A stretch of DNA of 54,022 nt from Syntrophaceae bacterium (GCA_025355345.1 JANXZU010000116.1:1-54022); one strand, 5' to 3'. Counted from the stretch's first letter, positions 43,102-52,225 are shown. A program made the numbers and translations. The notes: a model not told the origin generated them from the letters alone.

Positions 43102-44043
43102 ATGGATGGTATAGTGATAATTGATAAACCGGCCGGCAAAACTTCTCATGATGTTGTGAGCGAAGTGAAAAAAATTATGGGCGCCAAAAAAGCAGGTCAT
43201 ACCGGAACTCTTGATCCAATGGCTACAGGTGTTCTTCCTGTCTGCTTAAATGAGGCGACAAAACTGGCGCAATTTTTATCCTGCGAAAATAAGGAATATC
43301 TGGCAACAATGCTTTTGGGTGTCAAAACGGATACATTAGACACAGAGGGAGAGATTACCGGAAGATCGGATAAATTTGTTGGTGATGAAGAAATAAAAGA
43401 GGCGCTTAAGCAGATGGTGGGGAAAATACGACAGGTGCCGCCAGCTTATTCGGCAGTTAAGCATTGTGGTGAGCCTTTGTATAAATATGCGCGGAAGGGA
43501 ATCTTTTTAGAAACAGCAGCCAGAGAGGTAGAAATATATAGTATTGTTGTTGAAGATATTACTTTCCCCCGTGTGACTTTCCGGGTTGTTTGTTCTAAGG
43601 GCACATACATTCGAACGCTATGTTCGGACGTGGGTGAAATGCTTGGATGTGGAGGATGTTTGTGTGGTTTGCGCCGCCTGAGCAGCGGATTATTTTCGGC
43701 TGATATGGCGGTTTGTTTAGAAAATTATGAACGGAAAGAAAAGAAATGTGAACTGTTGGCGAAGATGCTGCCGATGACAAAATCACTGCCGCTTTTGACT
43801 GGAATTGAGATCGAAGATGACTTTGCCAATAAATTGCGATACGGAATGCAGCCAACCGTCGCAACTATGCAACTGCATGTTCTTCCTTTTCTTGAAGCCG
43901 GAGATATGATAAAGTTTGTAAGTCAGGGTGGAGCACTCGTTGCTGTGGCGGAAATGGTTGAATCAGTAAGTAAATTTTCTGAATTTGATGGACAACATCA
44001 GGCGGCTAAGATTGTTCGGGTATTTAATAATGTTAACAATTGA
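43102..44043 (+). CDS. truB: tRNA pseudouridine-55 synthase
   Basis: TruB makes pseudouridine 55 in the tRNA T-loop. The 313-residue protein begins MDGIVIIDKPAGKTSHDVV and has the catalytic block GHTGTLDPMATGVLPV. It also contains QVPPAYSAVKHCGEPLYKYAR and the SKGTYIRTLCSDVGE motif. A C-terminal PUA-like segment follows. The gene order rbfA-nrnA-truB-rpsO supports the assignment. Confidence 0.96.
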   Translation: MDGIVIIDKPAGKTSHDVVSEVKKIMGAKKAGHTGTLDPMATGVLPVCLNEATKLAQFLSCENKEYLATMLLGVKTDTLDTEGEITGRSDKFVGDEEIKEALKQMVGKIRQVPPAYSAVKHCGEPLYKYARKGIFLETAAREVEIYSIVVEDITFPRVTFRVVCSKGTYIRTLCSDVGEMLGCGGCLCGLRRLSSGLFSADMAVCLENYERKEKKCELLAKMLPMTKSLPLLTGIEIEDDFANKLRYGMQPTVATMQLHVLPFLEAGDMIKFVSQGGALVAVAEMVESVSKFSEFDGQHQAAKIVRVFNNVNN

Positions 44044-44088
44044 GAAAAATAATATAAAAAAAGGAATTAATTTTAGGAGGAAAAAAGC

Positions 44089-44355
44089 GTGTTAACTTTG
44101 GAAAAAAGACAAGAATTAATTGCAGATTATCGGCTACATGAAAAGGATACAGGTTCGCCGGAAGTCCAGATTGCTCTTTTGAGCGCCAGAATTGAATACC
44201 TTACAGAGCATTTTAAGGCGCATAAGAAAGATCATCATTCACGTCGCGGGCTGCTAAAGCTTGTAGGTCAGAGAAGAAGGCTGCTCAATTATATCAAAGA
44301 AGATGATGTTGAGCGATACAGAAACATAATCAAACGTCTGGGCCTCAGGAAGTAA
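44089..44355 (+). CDS. rpsO: 30S ribosomal protein S15
   Basis: This 88-residue protein has the S15 signature [23 protein letters not shown], seen here as [15 protein letters not shown] and [19 protein letters not shown], followed by [13 protein letters not shown]. It has a GTG start at 44089, placed by AGGAGG 8 nt upstream. It lies between truB and pnp as in most bacteria. Confidence 0.97.
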   Translation: MLTLEKRQELIADYRLHEKDTGSPEVQIALLSARIEYLTEHFKAHKKDHHSRRGLLKLVGQRRRLLNYIKEDDVERYRNIIKRLGLRK

Positions 44356-44387
44356 CAAAAGCAGTTCAAGGGCGGAAGACAAAAGCT

Positions 44388-44492
44388 TATACCAAGTAGC
44401 TATCAAATATTAAAAGGTTGATTTACTCGGCATAATACCAATTAAGCTTTCAAAAACTCGTATTTTATTTTTTGAAAGCAACTTGGTATTAA
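44388..44492 (+). repeat. MITE-like element, copy 2
   Basis: This 105-bp element starts TTATACCAAGTAGCTATC and ends AAGCAACTTGGTATTAA, so its ends are imperfect inverted repeats. It matches copy 1 in reverse orientation, and its two ends match the short copy 3. It lies between rpsO and pnp. A-T-rich ends with TTAA resemble small non-autonomous transposons. Confidence 0.78.
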
Positions 44493-44595
44493 CAGATCGG
44501 CACAGTTATTTTGAGATAGCTGCGTCAATCGGCTTTTGCGTTTCGCCCTTGAATTTCCTGTTTCCGGAAACAACAAAGAAAGTGGAGGAAATTTA

Positions 44596-46716
44596 ATGAG
44601 TAATATATTTAGTACGGATTTTGCTGGTCGTAATTTTTCTTTAAAAACAAATTATGTAGCCGCGCAGGCTGACGGTTCAATAATGGTTTATTACGGTGAT
44701 ACGGTTGTATTGGTAACCGCAGTCTCTTTAAAAACAGCCAGAGAAGGTGTCGATTTTCTGCCCCTGACAGTTGACTATCAGGAAATGACTTCTGCTGGCG
44801 GTAAGATTCCCGGAGGATTTTTTAAGAGGGAAGGGCGGCTCAATGAACGCGAAATATTGATATCGCGGATTATCGATAGGGCTATTCGTCCATTATTCCC
44901 CAAAGGATATTTCTATGAAACACAATTAGTGGCTACGGTGCTTTCTGTGGATAAGGAAAATGATCCTGATGTTGCGGCAATGATTGCCGCATCGGCAGCT
45001 CTGGAAATATCGGATATTCCGTTTAAGGGACCGATTGCCTGTGTCCGCCTAGGTAGAATTAATGGGGAGTTTGTTTGTAACGCATTTCCTGAGAAAATGA
45101 AGGAGAGTGAATTCAGTATTTTTATGGTGGGCAGAAAAGTGACTCCAAGCAGATCAGGAAAGCCTTATGATGTCGAACTGGTTATGATGGAAGGCGAGGC
45201 TAAAGAAGTTGCGGAAAGTGTCATTGTCGATGCTATTAAGTTCGGTTTGGAAGCTATTCGTCCGGCAATTGATTTGCAGGATAAAATGCGCGCGGAAGTC
45301 GGCAGGGAAAAGAGGCCGGTGGAAGAAGTGCTGCCAGACAATGAACTGATCGCGCGTGTCAGCAGCGAGGCCATGGCCGGACTCAAAGATGGTTACAGCT
45401 TGCCGCGAAAACTGGAGCGCTACAGCAAGCTTGGTTCTGTGCGGCAAGCAGTTGTTAAGAGTATTGGTGGAGATGATGCTAATCTGCGGAAAAAAGTTGC
45501 AGCGATTATCGAAGAAATAGAGCAAAGAATATTACGCGATATGATTATCCAGGAGAAGAAAAGAATTGACGGTCGTTCATCGACAGACATTCGTCCGATC
45601 AGTTCGGAAGTAGGCGTTTTGCCGCGTGCCCACGGATCAGCTTTATTCAATCGCGGTGAGACGCAGGCGCTGGCCTCTCTCACGCTAGGCACCTCTTCTG
45701 ATGAGCAGAGGATGGATTATATAGTAGGAGAGGAACGAAGATCGTTCCTTCTTCATTACAATTTTCCTCCTTATAGCGTTGGCGAAGCCAAATCTCTTAG
45801 AAGCCCTGGCAGACGAGAAATAGGGCATGGCGCACTGGCTAGAAAGGCATTGGTTCCTGTTTTGCCTTCACCGGAAGAGTTTCCCTATACCATTCGGATT
45901 GTGTCCGACATTCTCTCCTCCAACGGTTCATCATCAATGGCTACGGTTTGCGGCGGAATTCTCTCATTGATGGATGCCGGTGTGCCTGTTAAAGCTATCG
46001 TCGCAGGTATCGCCATGGGGCTTCTGAAGGAAGGAGATAATGTAGTAATTCTGTCCGATATCCTGGGTGATGAAGATCATGCCGGTGATATGGATTTCAA
46101 AGTTTGCGGAACTGAGAAGGGTATCACAGCCATGCAGATGGATATTAAGATCGATGGCCTGACGGAAGATATTTTACGGAAAGCACTTGCTCAGGCAAGA
46201 GATGGACGCATTCACATTATTGGTAAAATAAGAGAAACATTATCCGCATCGAGAGCGGACATTTCTCTTTATGCGCCACGCATTACAACGGTAAAGGTAA
46301 AAGAGGATCAAGTGCGAACAGTTATTGGATCGGGCGGCAAGAACATCCGTCAGATTATCAGTGAAACGGGTGTTAGCATTAATGTTGAAGATGACGGTAC
46401 TGTAACGATTGCGTCGAGTGACGCCGAGGCGGCAGCTCGTGCGGTGGCGATGGTGAAATGGCTTACTGAAGAAGCGGAAGTCGGGAAAATTTATCGCGGT
46501 ACGGTAAAGAAGATTCTCGATTTCGGTGCTTTTGTAGAAATTTTGCCAGGAACAGACGGTTTGTTGCATATATCGCAAATTTCCAAAGAAAGAGTTGAGA
46601 AGGTCACCGACGTATTGCATGAAGGTGATGAAGTGATGGTGAAAGTTCTGGAAGTTGATAAACAGGGCAAGATCCGACTGAGCCGGAAAGACGCGATGGG
46701 AGCCGAAGTAAAATAG
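44596..46716 (+). CDS. pnp: Polyribonucleotide nucleotidyltransferase (PNPase)
   Basis: PNPase is the phosphorolytic 3'-5' exoribonuclease of mRNA decay. The 706-residue protein has two RNase PH domains (DYQEMTSAGGKIPGGFFKREG, then DGRSSTDIRPISSEVG and RGETQALASLTLG). An alpha-helical linker separates them; a KH domain (VIGSGGKNIRQIISETG) and an S1 domain (GAFVEILPGTDGLLHISQI) follow. ATG 44596, with GGAGG 7 nt upstream, is used; longer frames upstream have no support. It lies directly after rpsO. Confidence 0.97.
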   Translation: MSNIFSTDFAGRNFSLKTNYVAAQADGSIMVYYGDTVVLVTAVSLKTAREGVDFLPLTVDYQEMTSAGGKIPGGFFKREGRLNEREILISRIIDRAIRPLFPKGYFYETQLVATVLSVDKENDPDVAAMIAASAALEISDIPFKGPIACVRLGRINGEFVCNAFPEKMKESEFSIFMVGRKVTPSRSGKPYDVELVMMEGEAKEVAESVIVDAIKFGLEAIRPAIDLQDKMRAEVGREKRPVEEVLPDNELIARVSSEAMAGLKDGYSLPRKLERYSKLGSVRQAVVKSIGGDDANLRKKVAAIIEEIEQRILRDMIIQEKKRIDGRSSTDIRPISSEVGVLPRAHGSALFNRGETQALASLTLGTSSDEQRMDYIVGEERRSFLLHYNFPPYSVGEAKSLRSPGRREIGHGALARKALVPVLPSPEEFPYTIRIVSDILSSNGSSSMATVCGGILSLMDAGVPVKAIVAGIAMGLLKEGDNVVILSDILGDEDHAGDMDFKVCGTEKGITAMQMDIKIDGLTEDILRKALAQARDGRIHIIGKIRETLSASRADISLYAPRITTVKVKEDQVRTVIGSGGKNIRQIISETGVSINVEDDGTVTIASSDAEAAARAVAMVKWLTEEAEVGKIYRGTVKKILDFGAFVEILPGTDGLLHISQISKERVEKVTDVLHEGDEVMVKVLEVDKQGKIRLSRKDAMGAEVK

Positions 46717-46749
46717 TCGCGTCGGTTTTTTACCGGATTAAAGCATTCT

Positions 46750-46789
46750 ATTAATTCCGTATCCATATTTTCGTGGATACGGAATTAAT
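46750..46789 (+). terminator. Long perfect hairpin after pnp
   Basis: A perfect 15-bp stem (46750-46764 with 46775-46789; arms begin ATTAATTCCG) closes a 10-nt loop. No T run follows, so it may be a stabilising or processing hairpin as easily as a terminator. Confidence 0.55.
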
Positions 46790-46830
46790 CTTGCCTCCCT
46801 CAGAGGGGGTATTATAGACAGGTCTTTTCG

Positions 46831-47274
46831 ATGGAAAAAATAAAAGTATCTATTCAGAAAATTGCTGGCAGTGAAGATATTGCGTTACCCGTCTATATGA
46901 CTGATCAATCGGCAGGGATGGATATATGCGCCGCGGTAACTGAAGAAACCATTATTTTGCCAGGCAAGAGACAAAAAATACCGACAGGAATATGCATATC
47001 GCTACCAGATGGATATGAGGCGCAAATTAGGCCTCGCAGTGGACTGGCGATAAATCAGGGGATAACGCTTTTAAATTCACCGGGTACCATTGATGCTGAT
47101 TATCGCGGAGAGATTGCGTTAATCGTTATTAATCATGGCAGCGAACCTTTTGAGGTTACCCGTGGTATGCGTCTGGCGCAAATGGTTGTGCAAAGTATTT
47201 TTCGGGTTGATTGGGTCGAAGTCTCGAAATTAGATAATACATCAAGAGGAAACGGCGGATTTGGTCATACCTGA
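46831..47274 (+). CDS. dut: dUTP diphosphatase (dUTPase)
   Basis: Dut hydrolyses dUTP to dUMP, keeping uracil out of DNA. The 147-residue trimeric-type protein has the five motifs: SAGMDICA, RPRSGLA, GTIDADYRGEI, RLAQMVV and the glycine-rich C-terminal RGNGGFGHT. Length is normal. It lies 114 nt after pnp. Confidence 0.96.
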   Translation: MEKIKVSIQKIAGSEDIALPVYMTDQSAGMDICAAVTEETIILPGKRQKIPTGICISLPDGYEAQIRPRSGLAINQGITLLNSPGTIDADYRGEIALIVINHGSEPFEVTRGMRLAQMVVQSIFRVDWVEVSKLDNTSRGNGGFGHT

Positions 47275-47312
47275 AATTTGAGCTAGGCTTCATTAAACAG
47301 AAGTATTTAGAA

Positions 47313-47366
47313 TTAATACCAAGTAGCTATCAAACATTCATATTTTTTGAAAGCAACTTGGGATAA
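47313..47366 (+). repeat. MITE-like element, internally deleted copy 3
   Basis: About 54 bp joins the left end TTAATACCAAGTAGCTATCA to the right end TTTTTTGAAAGCAACTTGG of copies 1 and 2, with the middle missing. It lies between dut and the DUF39 gene. Confidence 0.75.
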
Positions 47367-47389
47367 AATTTCTCCGGCAAGATGGATTT

Positions 47390-48565
47390 ATGAAAAAATT
47401 AAAAGTTAAAAAAACATTTCAGGAAATAAATGAAAAGATAAAAAAGGGACAAGCTGTAGTCATCACAGCTGAAGAAATGATTGATGTAGTGGCAAAGCAT
47501 GGTGCAGTCGAAGCTGCCCGCAAGATTGATGTTGTTACTACCGGTACGTTTGCCCCCATGTGCTCATCGGGAGCTTTTCTTAATTTCGGGCATACATCTC
47601 CCCGCATTCGCGCCTCCAAGATATGGTTAAACGATGTTTCCGCTTATGGCGGCATTGCAGCAGTTGACTGCTATATTGGTGCAACAGAAGTTGTGGAGGG
47701 CGATCCGCTCAACAGCGTTTATCCCGGAGAATTTAATTATGGAGGCGGCCATGTTATCGAAGACCTCGTTTCAGGAAACGCAGTTAAATTGAGGGCTGAA
47801 GGCTATGGCACAGATTGTTATCCAGCAAGAAAATATGAAAAAAATATTACAATTCATGATTTAAAAGATGCAATTTTATTTAATCCGCGCAACGCCTATC
47901 AAAATTACAACTGTGCCGTCAATTTATCAGACAAAACAATTTATACATATATGGGTATGCTTCGTCCGCAGATGGCAAACGCCGCTTACTCAACATCAGG
48001 GCAGCTGAGCCCTCTATTCAATGATCCTTACTACAGGACAATCGGTGTCGGTACGCGAATATTTTTAGGCGGTGCTCAAGGGTTTGTTGCCTGGCCGGGA
48101 ACCCAGCACAATCCCGATGTTTTGCGAGGCGCCAATGGCGTTCCTAAGGAGGGTGCCGGCACCATTGCTGTTGTGGGCAATTTAAAAGAAATGGTTCCAG
48201 AATGGCTCGCCGGTGCAAGTATACTCGGTTACGGTGTTTCATTATTTGTCGGCATTGGCATTCCAATTCCCATTTTAGATGAAGAAATGGCTCGCTTTAC
48301 CGCAGTTAAAGATGAAGATATTTACACTCAAATTTATGATTACAGTATGGATTATCCCAAAGGAGTAGCCAAGCCATTGGCTGAAGTTAGTTATAAGAAT
48401 TTGCGCAGCGGTACAATCATTATCAATGGTACAAAGGTTGTAACTGCGCCTCTTTCCAGTTATTATAAAGCCAGACAAATTGCCAGCATTCTAAAGGAAT
48501 GGATTGAGTGCGGTAAATTTCTGCTTGGCGAGCCGCAGCAGATATTGCCTTCCGCTAAAATTTAA
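47390..48565 (+). CDS. Homocysteine biosynthesis protein, DUF39 family
   Basis: This 391-residue protein matches DUF39 proteins, shown to help convert aspartate semialdehyde to homocysteine with sulfide in methanogens and anaerobes. Landmarks are VVTTGTFAPMCSSGAFLNFGH, seen here as TGTFAPMCSSGAFLNFGHT; GYGTDCYPARKYEK; and GARIFLGGAQGFVAWPGTQH-like VGTRIFLGGAQGFVAWPGT. The CSSG and TDCYP cysteines are conserved. The usual ferredoxin/NIL-domain partner is not in this neighbourhood. The gene suggests homocysteine synthesis independent of O-acylhomoserine. It starts at ATG 47390, just after a repeat copy. Confidence 0.88.
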   Translation: MKKLKVKKTFQEINEKIKKGQAVVITAEEMIDVVAKHGAVEAARKIDVVTTGTFAPMCSSGAFLNFGHTSPRIRASKIWLNDVSAYGGIAAVDCYIGATEVVEGDPLNSVYPGEFNYGGGHVIEDLVSGNAVKLRAEGYGTDCYPARKYEKNITIHDLKDAILFNPRNAYQNYNCAVNLSDKTIYTYMGMLRPQMANAAYSTSGQLSPLFNDPYYRTIGVGTRIFLGGAQGFVAWPGTQHNPDVLRGANGVPKEGAGTIAVVGNLKEMVPEWLAGASILGYGVSLFVGIGIPIPILDEEMARFTAVKDEDIYTQIYDYSMDYPKGVAKPLAEVSYKNLRSGTIIINGTKVVTAPLSSYYKARQIASILKEWIECGKFLLGEPQQILPSAKI

Positions 48566-48640
48566 CTTCTGGAATAATTGGTCATTTCTAGTTTATCCCA
48601 TTGTTTATTGGAGGTATTTTACATTTTGCGGCTATTGCTT

Positions 48641-48672
48641 TAATGCTTAATATTAATTAATATTAAGCATTA
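48641..48672. promoter_or_regulatory. 32-bp perfect palindrome upstream of the HTH gene
   Basis: The two 16-bp arms, beginning TAATGCTTAA, are exact inverted copies with no spacer. A further half-copy, TATTAAGCATTA, follows at 48671-48682. A -35-like TTGACT lies at 48696-48701. This could be an operator for the small HTH protein, or a terminator-like structure after the DUF39 gene. Confidence 0.6.
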
Positions 48673-48752
48673 TTAAGCATTATCAAATATTTTTCTTGAC
48701 TTTTATTTCTAATTAGTGTTTTTTAATAAACAACCGAGGTACCTTTTAAGAT

Positions 48753-48950
48753 ATGTCTGAAAATATACAGAAAAATAAAGTGAAAAAATTTCGAGAGGCG
48801 ATTCCTTTAAGTGTATCTGAATTAGCAAGGAAGGCCGAGCTGACTCCGCAAACAATTGCGAAAATGGAGAAGGGTTTGTCGACGAGAAAGAATTCGGAAT
48901 TGAAAGTAGCCAAGGCATTGCAGAAGCAATATGAAGAAGTATTCCCTTGA
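48753..48950 (+). CDS. Small XRE-type HTH protein
   Basis: This 65-residue protein consists almost entirely of a Cro/C1-type helix-turn-helix: VKKFREAIPLSVSELARKAELTP, then QTIAKMEKG and VAKALQKQYEEVF. It starts at ATG 48753 with a weak ribosome-binding site. It may bind the nearby palindrome and regulate itself or the pil genes, which is inference. Stand-alone XRE proteins of this length upstream of ftsB-like genes are seen in some deltaproteobacteria. Confidence 0.8.
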   Translation: MSENIQKNKVKKFREAIPLSVSELARKAELTPQTIAKMEKGLSTRKNSELKVAKALQKQYEEVFP

Positions 48951-48996
48951 AGATGCTATGGAAACACGATGATTAGTGAGGAGGGATTGCTTACTG

Positions 48997-49263
48997 ATGA
49001 AGATAGGCAGGTATCTTGTAGTTTTTTTGATTTTAATGGCATTTTTGATAACATTTGGTAACAGAGGAATTGTTGATAATTATTTGATGAGCAAGCGACT
49101 GGCTCAGTTGAAAATGCAAAATGGAACGATAGCAGTAGAAAACGATGAATTAAAAAGAAAAATACTTTTATTACGCAGCGATTTGGCTTACGTGGAATCA
49201 ATAGCCCGCAACGAATTAGGAATGGTTAAAAAAGGGGATGTTGTTTATCGACTGGCAAATTAA
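48997..49263 (+). CDS. ftsB: FtsB/DivIC-like septum formation initiator
   Basis: This 88-residue protein has an N-terminal membrane helix (YLVVFLILMAFLITFG) and a coiled coil (AQLKMQNGTIAVENDELKRK). It ends with the typical SIARNELGMVKKGDVVYRL. Such proteins join the FtsQLB divisome complex. ATG 48997 with GGAGG about 11 nt upstream is preferred over GTG 48976. It precedes the pil operon by 50 nt. Confidence 0.85.
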   Translation: MKIGRYLVVFLILMAFLITFGNRGIVDNYLMSKRLAQLKMQNGTIAVENDELKRKILLLRSDLAYVESIARNELGMVKKGDVVYRLAN

Positions 49264-49313
49264 TCCAAGAGAGTCTTAAGGCAATAGGACAATAGAAATA
49301 TAACGGTGTTTAT

Positions 49314-50405
49314 ATGTTAGACTTAAAAGATATTTTTTCTGGCACTAAGAAACTTGTTGGTTTGGATATCGGATCAAGTTCTATAAAATTAGCTGAAATC
49401 ACAAGCAGTTCTCATGGCCATGTTCTTAACCGCTTCTTGCAGATTCCTTTACCCAAAGGTATAATAGTTGAGGGTGTTCTTACTGATGTCAAGGTCCTGT
49501 CTTTAAAAATCAAAGAGCTATTCCGTAATTCCGGTTGTAAAGGCAAGGGTATAGTTACTTCTCTTTCCGGTAATTCAGTTATTGTGAAAAAAGTCACATT
49601 TGCGCAAATGGATGAATCAGAATTACGTGATCTGATTCGTGATGAGGCGGGTAAATACCTGCCTTTTGATAATATGGATGATGTTAATTATGATTTTCAG
49701 ATTTTAGGTGACAATGAATATAATCCAAATCAAATGGATGTTGTAATCGTTGCTGCCAAAAAAGCTGATGTTAATCATTATCTTGATGCAATTACGGCTG
49801 CTGGTCTTGGTGTAACGATTATGGATGTTGATTCCTTCGCTCTGGAGACCATGTATGAGGCTAATTATGAATACGAGAGCAATGAAATAGTAATAATTAT
49901 TAATATTGGGGCAAGCATTACTAATATCAATGTTATTAAGGGTGGAATGTCTATTTTTACAAGAGATTTTACAATGGGGGGGGACTCCATTACTGAAGGT
50001 CTGCAGGAAAAGTACAGAGTATCGTTTGAAGACGCGGAAAAAATCAAGGTGGAAGGAATTCCCGGCAGTAATCAGGATAACTCGGAACTCAAAGGCAGCA
50101 TTCTGGAACTCACTGAGCCGATTTGCGCAGAAATTGAAAGATCAATTGATTATTTTCGCTCAACTTTTGGGGGAGAATACATCAAACATGTATTCCTTTC
50201 TGGTGGGTCGGCAAAAATTCAGGGATTGACAGGTAATTTATCGCAAAGGTTAAATGTGGAGACTGAGCTCATCAATCCACTGCTGAAAATAGGTTACAAC
50301 AAGAGAAATATTGATGCTAAAAAACTGGACAGTATCAAGCCAATTGCCGCAGTTGCTGTCGGCTTAGGTTTAAGGAAAATTGGTGACAGTGCGTGGACAA
50401 CTTAA
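49314..50405 (+). CDS. pilM: Type IV pilus assembly protein PilM
   Basis: PilM is an actin-like cytoplasmic ATPase that recruits PilN. The 363-residue protein begins with LVGLDIGSSSIKLAEI, an actin-fold phosphate-binding loop. It continues with DEAGKYLPFDNMDDVNYDFQ, NIGASITNINV and the C-terminal FLSGGSAKIQGL. It is directly followed by pilN with no gap, so it heads a pilMNOPQ operon. Confidence 0.95.
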   Translation: MLDLKDIFSGTKKLVGLDIGSSSIKLAEITSSSHGHVLNRFLQIPLPKGIIVEGVLTDVKVLSLKIKELFRNSGCKGKGIVTSLSGNSVIVKKVTFAQMDESELRDLIRDEAGKYLPFDNMDDVNYDFQILGDNEYNPNQMDVVIVAAKKADVNHYLDAITAAGLGVTIMDVDSFALETMYEANYEYESNEIVIIINIGASITNINVIKGGMSIFTRDFTMGGDSITEGLQEKYRVSFEDAEKIKVEGIPGSNQDNSELKGSILELTEPICAEIERSIDYFRSTFGGEYIKHVFLSGGSAKIQGLTGNLSQRLNVETELINPLLKIGYNKRNIDAKKLDSIKPIAAVAVGLGLRKIGDSAWTT

Positions 50406-50954
50406 ATGATTAAAATCAATTTATTACCCTATCACGACAAAGCAAAAAAGGAAAATATTTCCCGTCAAATATCTATTGTTGCCGGTTCATTTGTTGTTTT
50501 TATCCTTTTGCTGATTTATGCGCAGATTCAATTAACGTCTAAAGTCAGTAATTTGGCAAGTCAAGTAAAGGAAAGAGAGAGCACTCTTGCTGACTTAAAT
50601 AAAAAGATCAGTGATTTAGAAAAATATAAAGCCGATAAAAATCAATACGAGAAAAAACTTGAGGTAATTGAAAGGCTGGAAGTAAACCGTCTGGCGCCTG
50701 TAAAGACTTTAGATGATTTGGCCGCACTTGTTCCTTCCAAAAACATCTGGATTACTAAAATCAGCCAACAGGGCAGTAATTTTAGGATTGAAGGAGTTGG
50801 CCGTGATAATATTGTTGTTGCCGATTTCATGAAAATTATTGAGACATTTGAACCGATAAAATCGGTAGATCTGATATCTTCAAAGAAGACGGAGATTTCC
50901 GGAATTACTCTGCAAATATTCAATTTTTCGTGCGTTCTAAAAAAGGGATTTTAA
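50406..50954 (+). CDS. pilN: Type IV pilus assembly protein PilN
   Basis: This 182-residue protein starts MIKINLLPYHD, the motif that docks into PilM. A membrane helix (VVFILLLIYAQ) and a coiled coil (LASQVKERESTLADLNKK) follow, ending in a ferredoxin-like periplasmic domain (PSKNIWITKISQQGSNFRIEG). It begins one base after the pilM stop. Confidence 0.94.
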   Translation: MIKINLLPYHDKAKKENISRQISIVAGSFVVFILLLIYAQIQLTSKVSNLASQVKERESTLADLNKKISDLEKYKADKNQYEKKLEVIERLEVNRLAPVKTLDDLAALVPSKNIWITKISQQGSNFRIEGVGRDNIVVADFMKIIETFEPIKSVDLISSKKTEISGITLQIFNFSCVLKKGF

Positions 50955-50957
50955 TTT

Positions 50958-51692
50958 ATGGCCATTTCTATCAACGACATAAAAAAATTGTCACCTCAGG
51001 CCAGGGCGCTGATAATATTTCTGGCTATTTTTATAATTGGCTATTTGTACTATTTTTATTTTTTGTCGGACGCAATTGAACAAAAAGCAAAATTGGATAA
51101 GCAACTGGAAGATATGCAGGTGCAAATTGATGAGAGAAACATAAAAGCCGCGCAAGTAGTTAAGTATAAAGCTGAAGTCGAAGCGTTGAAAGAAAAATAC
51201 AAAGTAGCTTTGCTGAAACTTCCCGACCAGCGGGAAATCCCCGTCCTTTTCCATTCCGTGGCAATGGCAGGCAGAGATGCGGGTATTGAGTTTTTGTTGT
51301 TTGAGCCTAAGGCCGCCGTACCTAAGACCCTGGATAAGCAAATTTCCGATCCCAAGGCGGCGGGACTCTTGAAACCTTCAGATCAGCGTCAAGCCGGTCA
51401 GCCAGCTGTTGCCGCGACTAATCCGGCGACGGGCAATAAATCTGCCACACCTGAACCTGAACCTTTTTATGAGGAAATACCTGTGGGTGTTACTGTGACC
51501 GGCTCCTTTCAAAATATCGTTTATTTTTTTGAAAAAGTTGCCAAGTTACCGCGCATTATTAATATTTCCGATATCAACATGGGAGATCGCAAGGATTCCA
51601 AGGGACGAGGGTATATTATTACCACATCCTGTACAATAAAGACGTACATGTTTGTGGATAAAAAAGAAAAAATAAGTGAAAAAACAAAATGA
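50958..51692 (+). CDS. pilO: Type IV pilus assembly protein PilO
   Basis: This 244-residue protein has a short cytoplasmic start, a membrane helix (ALIIFLAIFIIGYLYYFYF) and a coiled coil (QLEDMQVQIDERNIKAAQV). The periplasmic ferredoxin-like domain ends IPVGVTVTGSFQNIVYFFEKV and LPRIINISDI. A proline- and alanine-rich insertion lies near 115-165. It overlaps pilP by 4 nt. Confidence 0.93.
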   Translation: MAISINDIKKLSPQARALIIFLAIFIIGYLYYFYFLSDAIEQKAKLDKQLEDMQVQIDERNIKAAQVVKYKAEVEALKEKYKVALLKLPDQREIPVLFHSVAMAGRDAGIEFLLFEPKAAVPKTLDKQISDPKAAGLLKPSDQRQAGQPAVAATNPATGNKSATPEPEPFYEEIPVGVTVTGSFQNIVYFFEKVAKLPRIINISDINMGDRKDSKGRGYIITTSCTIKTYMFVDKKEKISEKTK

Positions 51693-52225
51693 AAAATATA
51701 AAATTCATTATTTTTAACGTTTTTGTAATTGTCCATATTATGTTTATATTTGCTTATGGTGCGGAGATTAAAAAAACTCCGGCATCCACCGCTCCTTCGG
51801 GAACTGTTCCCGCCGCAGTTCAACCGCAAATCCAGCAGCAACCACAGCCAGAGAAGGCAACGGAAAGTAATTACAAATACTATCCACTCGGCAAACCAGA
51901 CCCATTCCAGCCTTTTGTCGATGTCGATATTGCCCTCAAGGCTCCTCCAAAGATTACTTCTACTTATCCGCTGGAAAGGGCTGAAATTGAAAATTTCAAA
52001 CTGACAGGAATTATGGGTGATAATATCCAGCGTTTGGCTATTGTCGAAATACTGGAAGATGGCAGATTGAAGTTTTATCCCCTGTTAAAAGGTACACACA
52101 TTGGTTTGCGTAAGGGAAAGGTATTAGAAATAATGGCCGACCGTGTCATAATAGAGGAACCCGATAAAGGAAAAACAAGGAGAATTATATTAAAACTCCA
52201 TAAAGAAAATGAGGTAAAACAATGA
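51689..52225 (+). CDS. pilP: Type IV pilus assembly protein PilP
   Basis: This 178-residue protein has a signal-like N-terminus (FIIFNVFVIVHIMFIFAYG), a Q/P-rich linker and the family motif GKPDPFQPFVD. The PilP domain follows (ERAEIENFKLTGIMGDNIQRLAIVE, seen as KLTGIMGD and GTHIGLRKGKV). It normally links PilNO to PilQ as a lipoprotein; no clear lipobox cysteine is seen here. It overlaps pilQ by 4 nt. Confidence 0.92.
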   Translation: MKNIKFIIFNVFVIVHIMFIFAYGAEIKKTPASTAPSGTVPAAVQPQIQQQPQPEKATESNYKYYPLGKPDPFQPFVDVDIALKAPPKITSTYPLERAEIENFKLTGIMGDNIQRLAIVEILEDGRLKFYPLLKGTHIGLRKGKVLEIMADRVIIEEPDKGKTRRIILKLHKENEVKQ

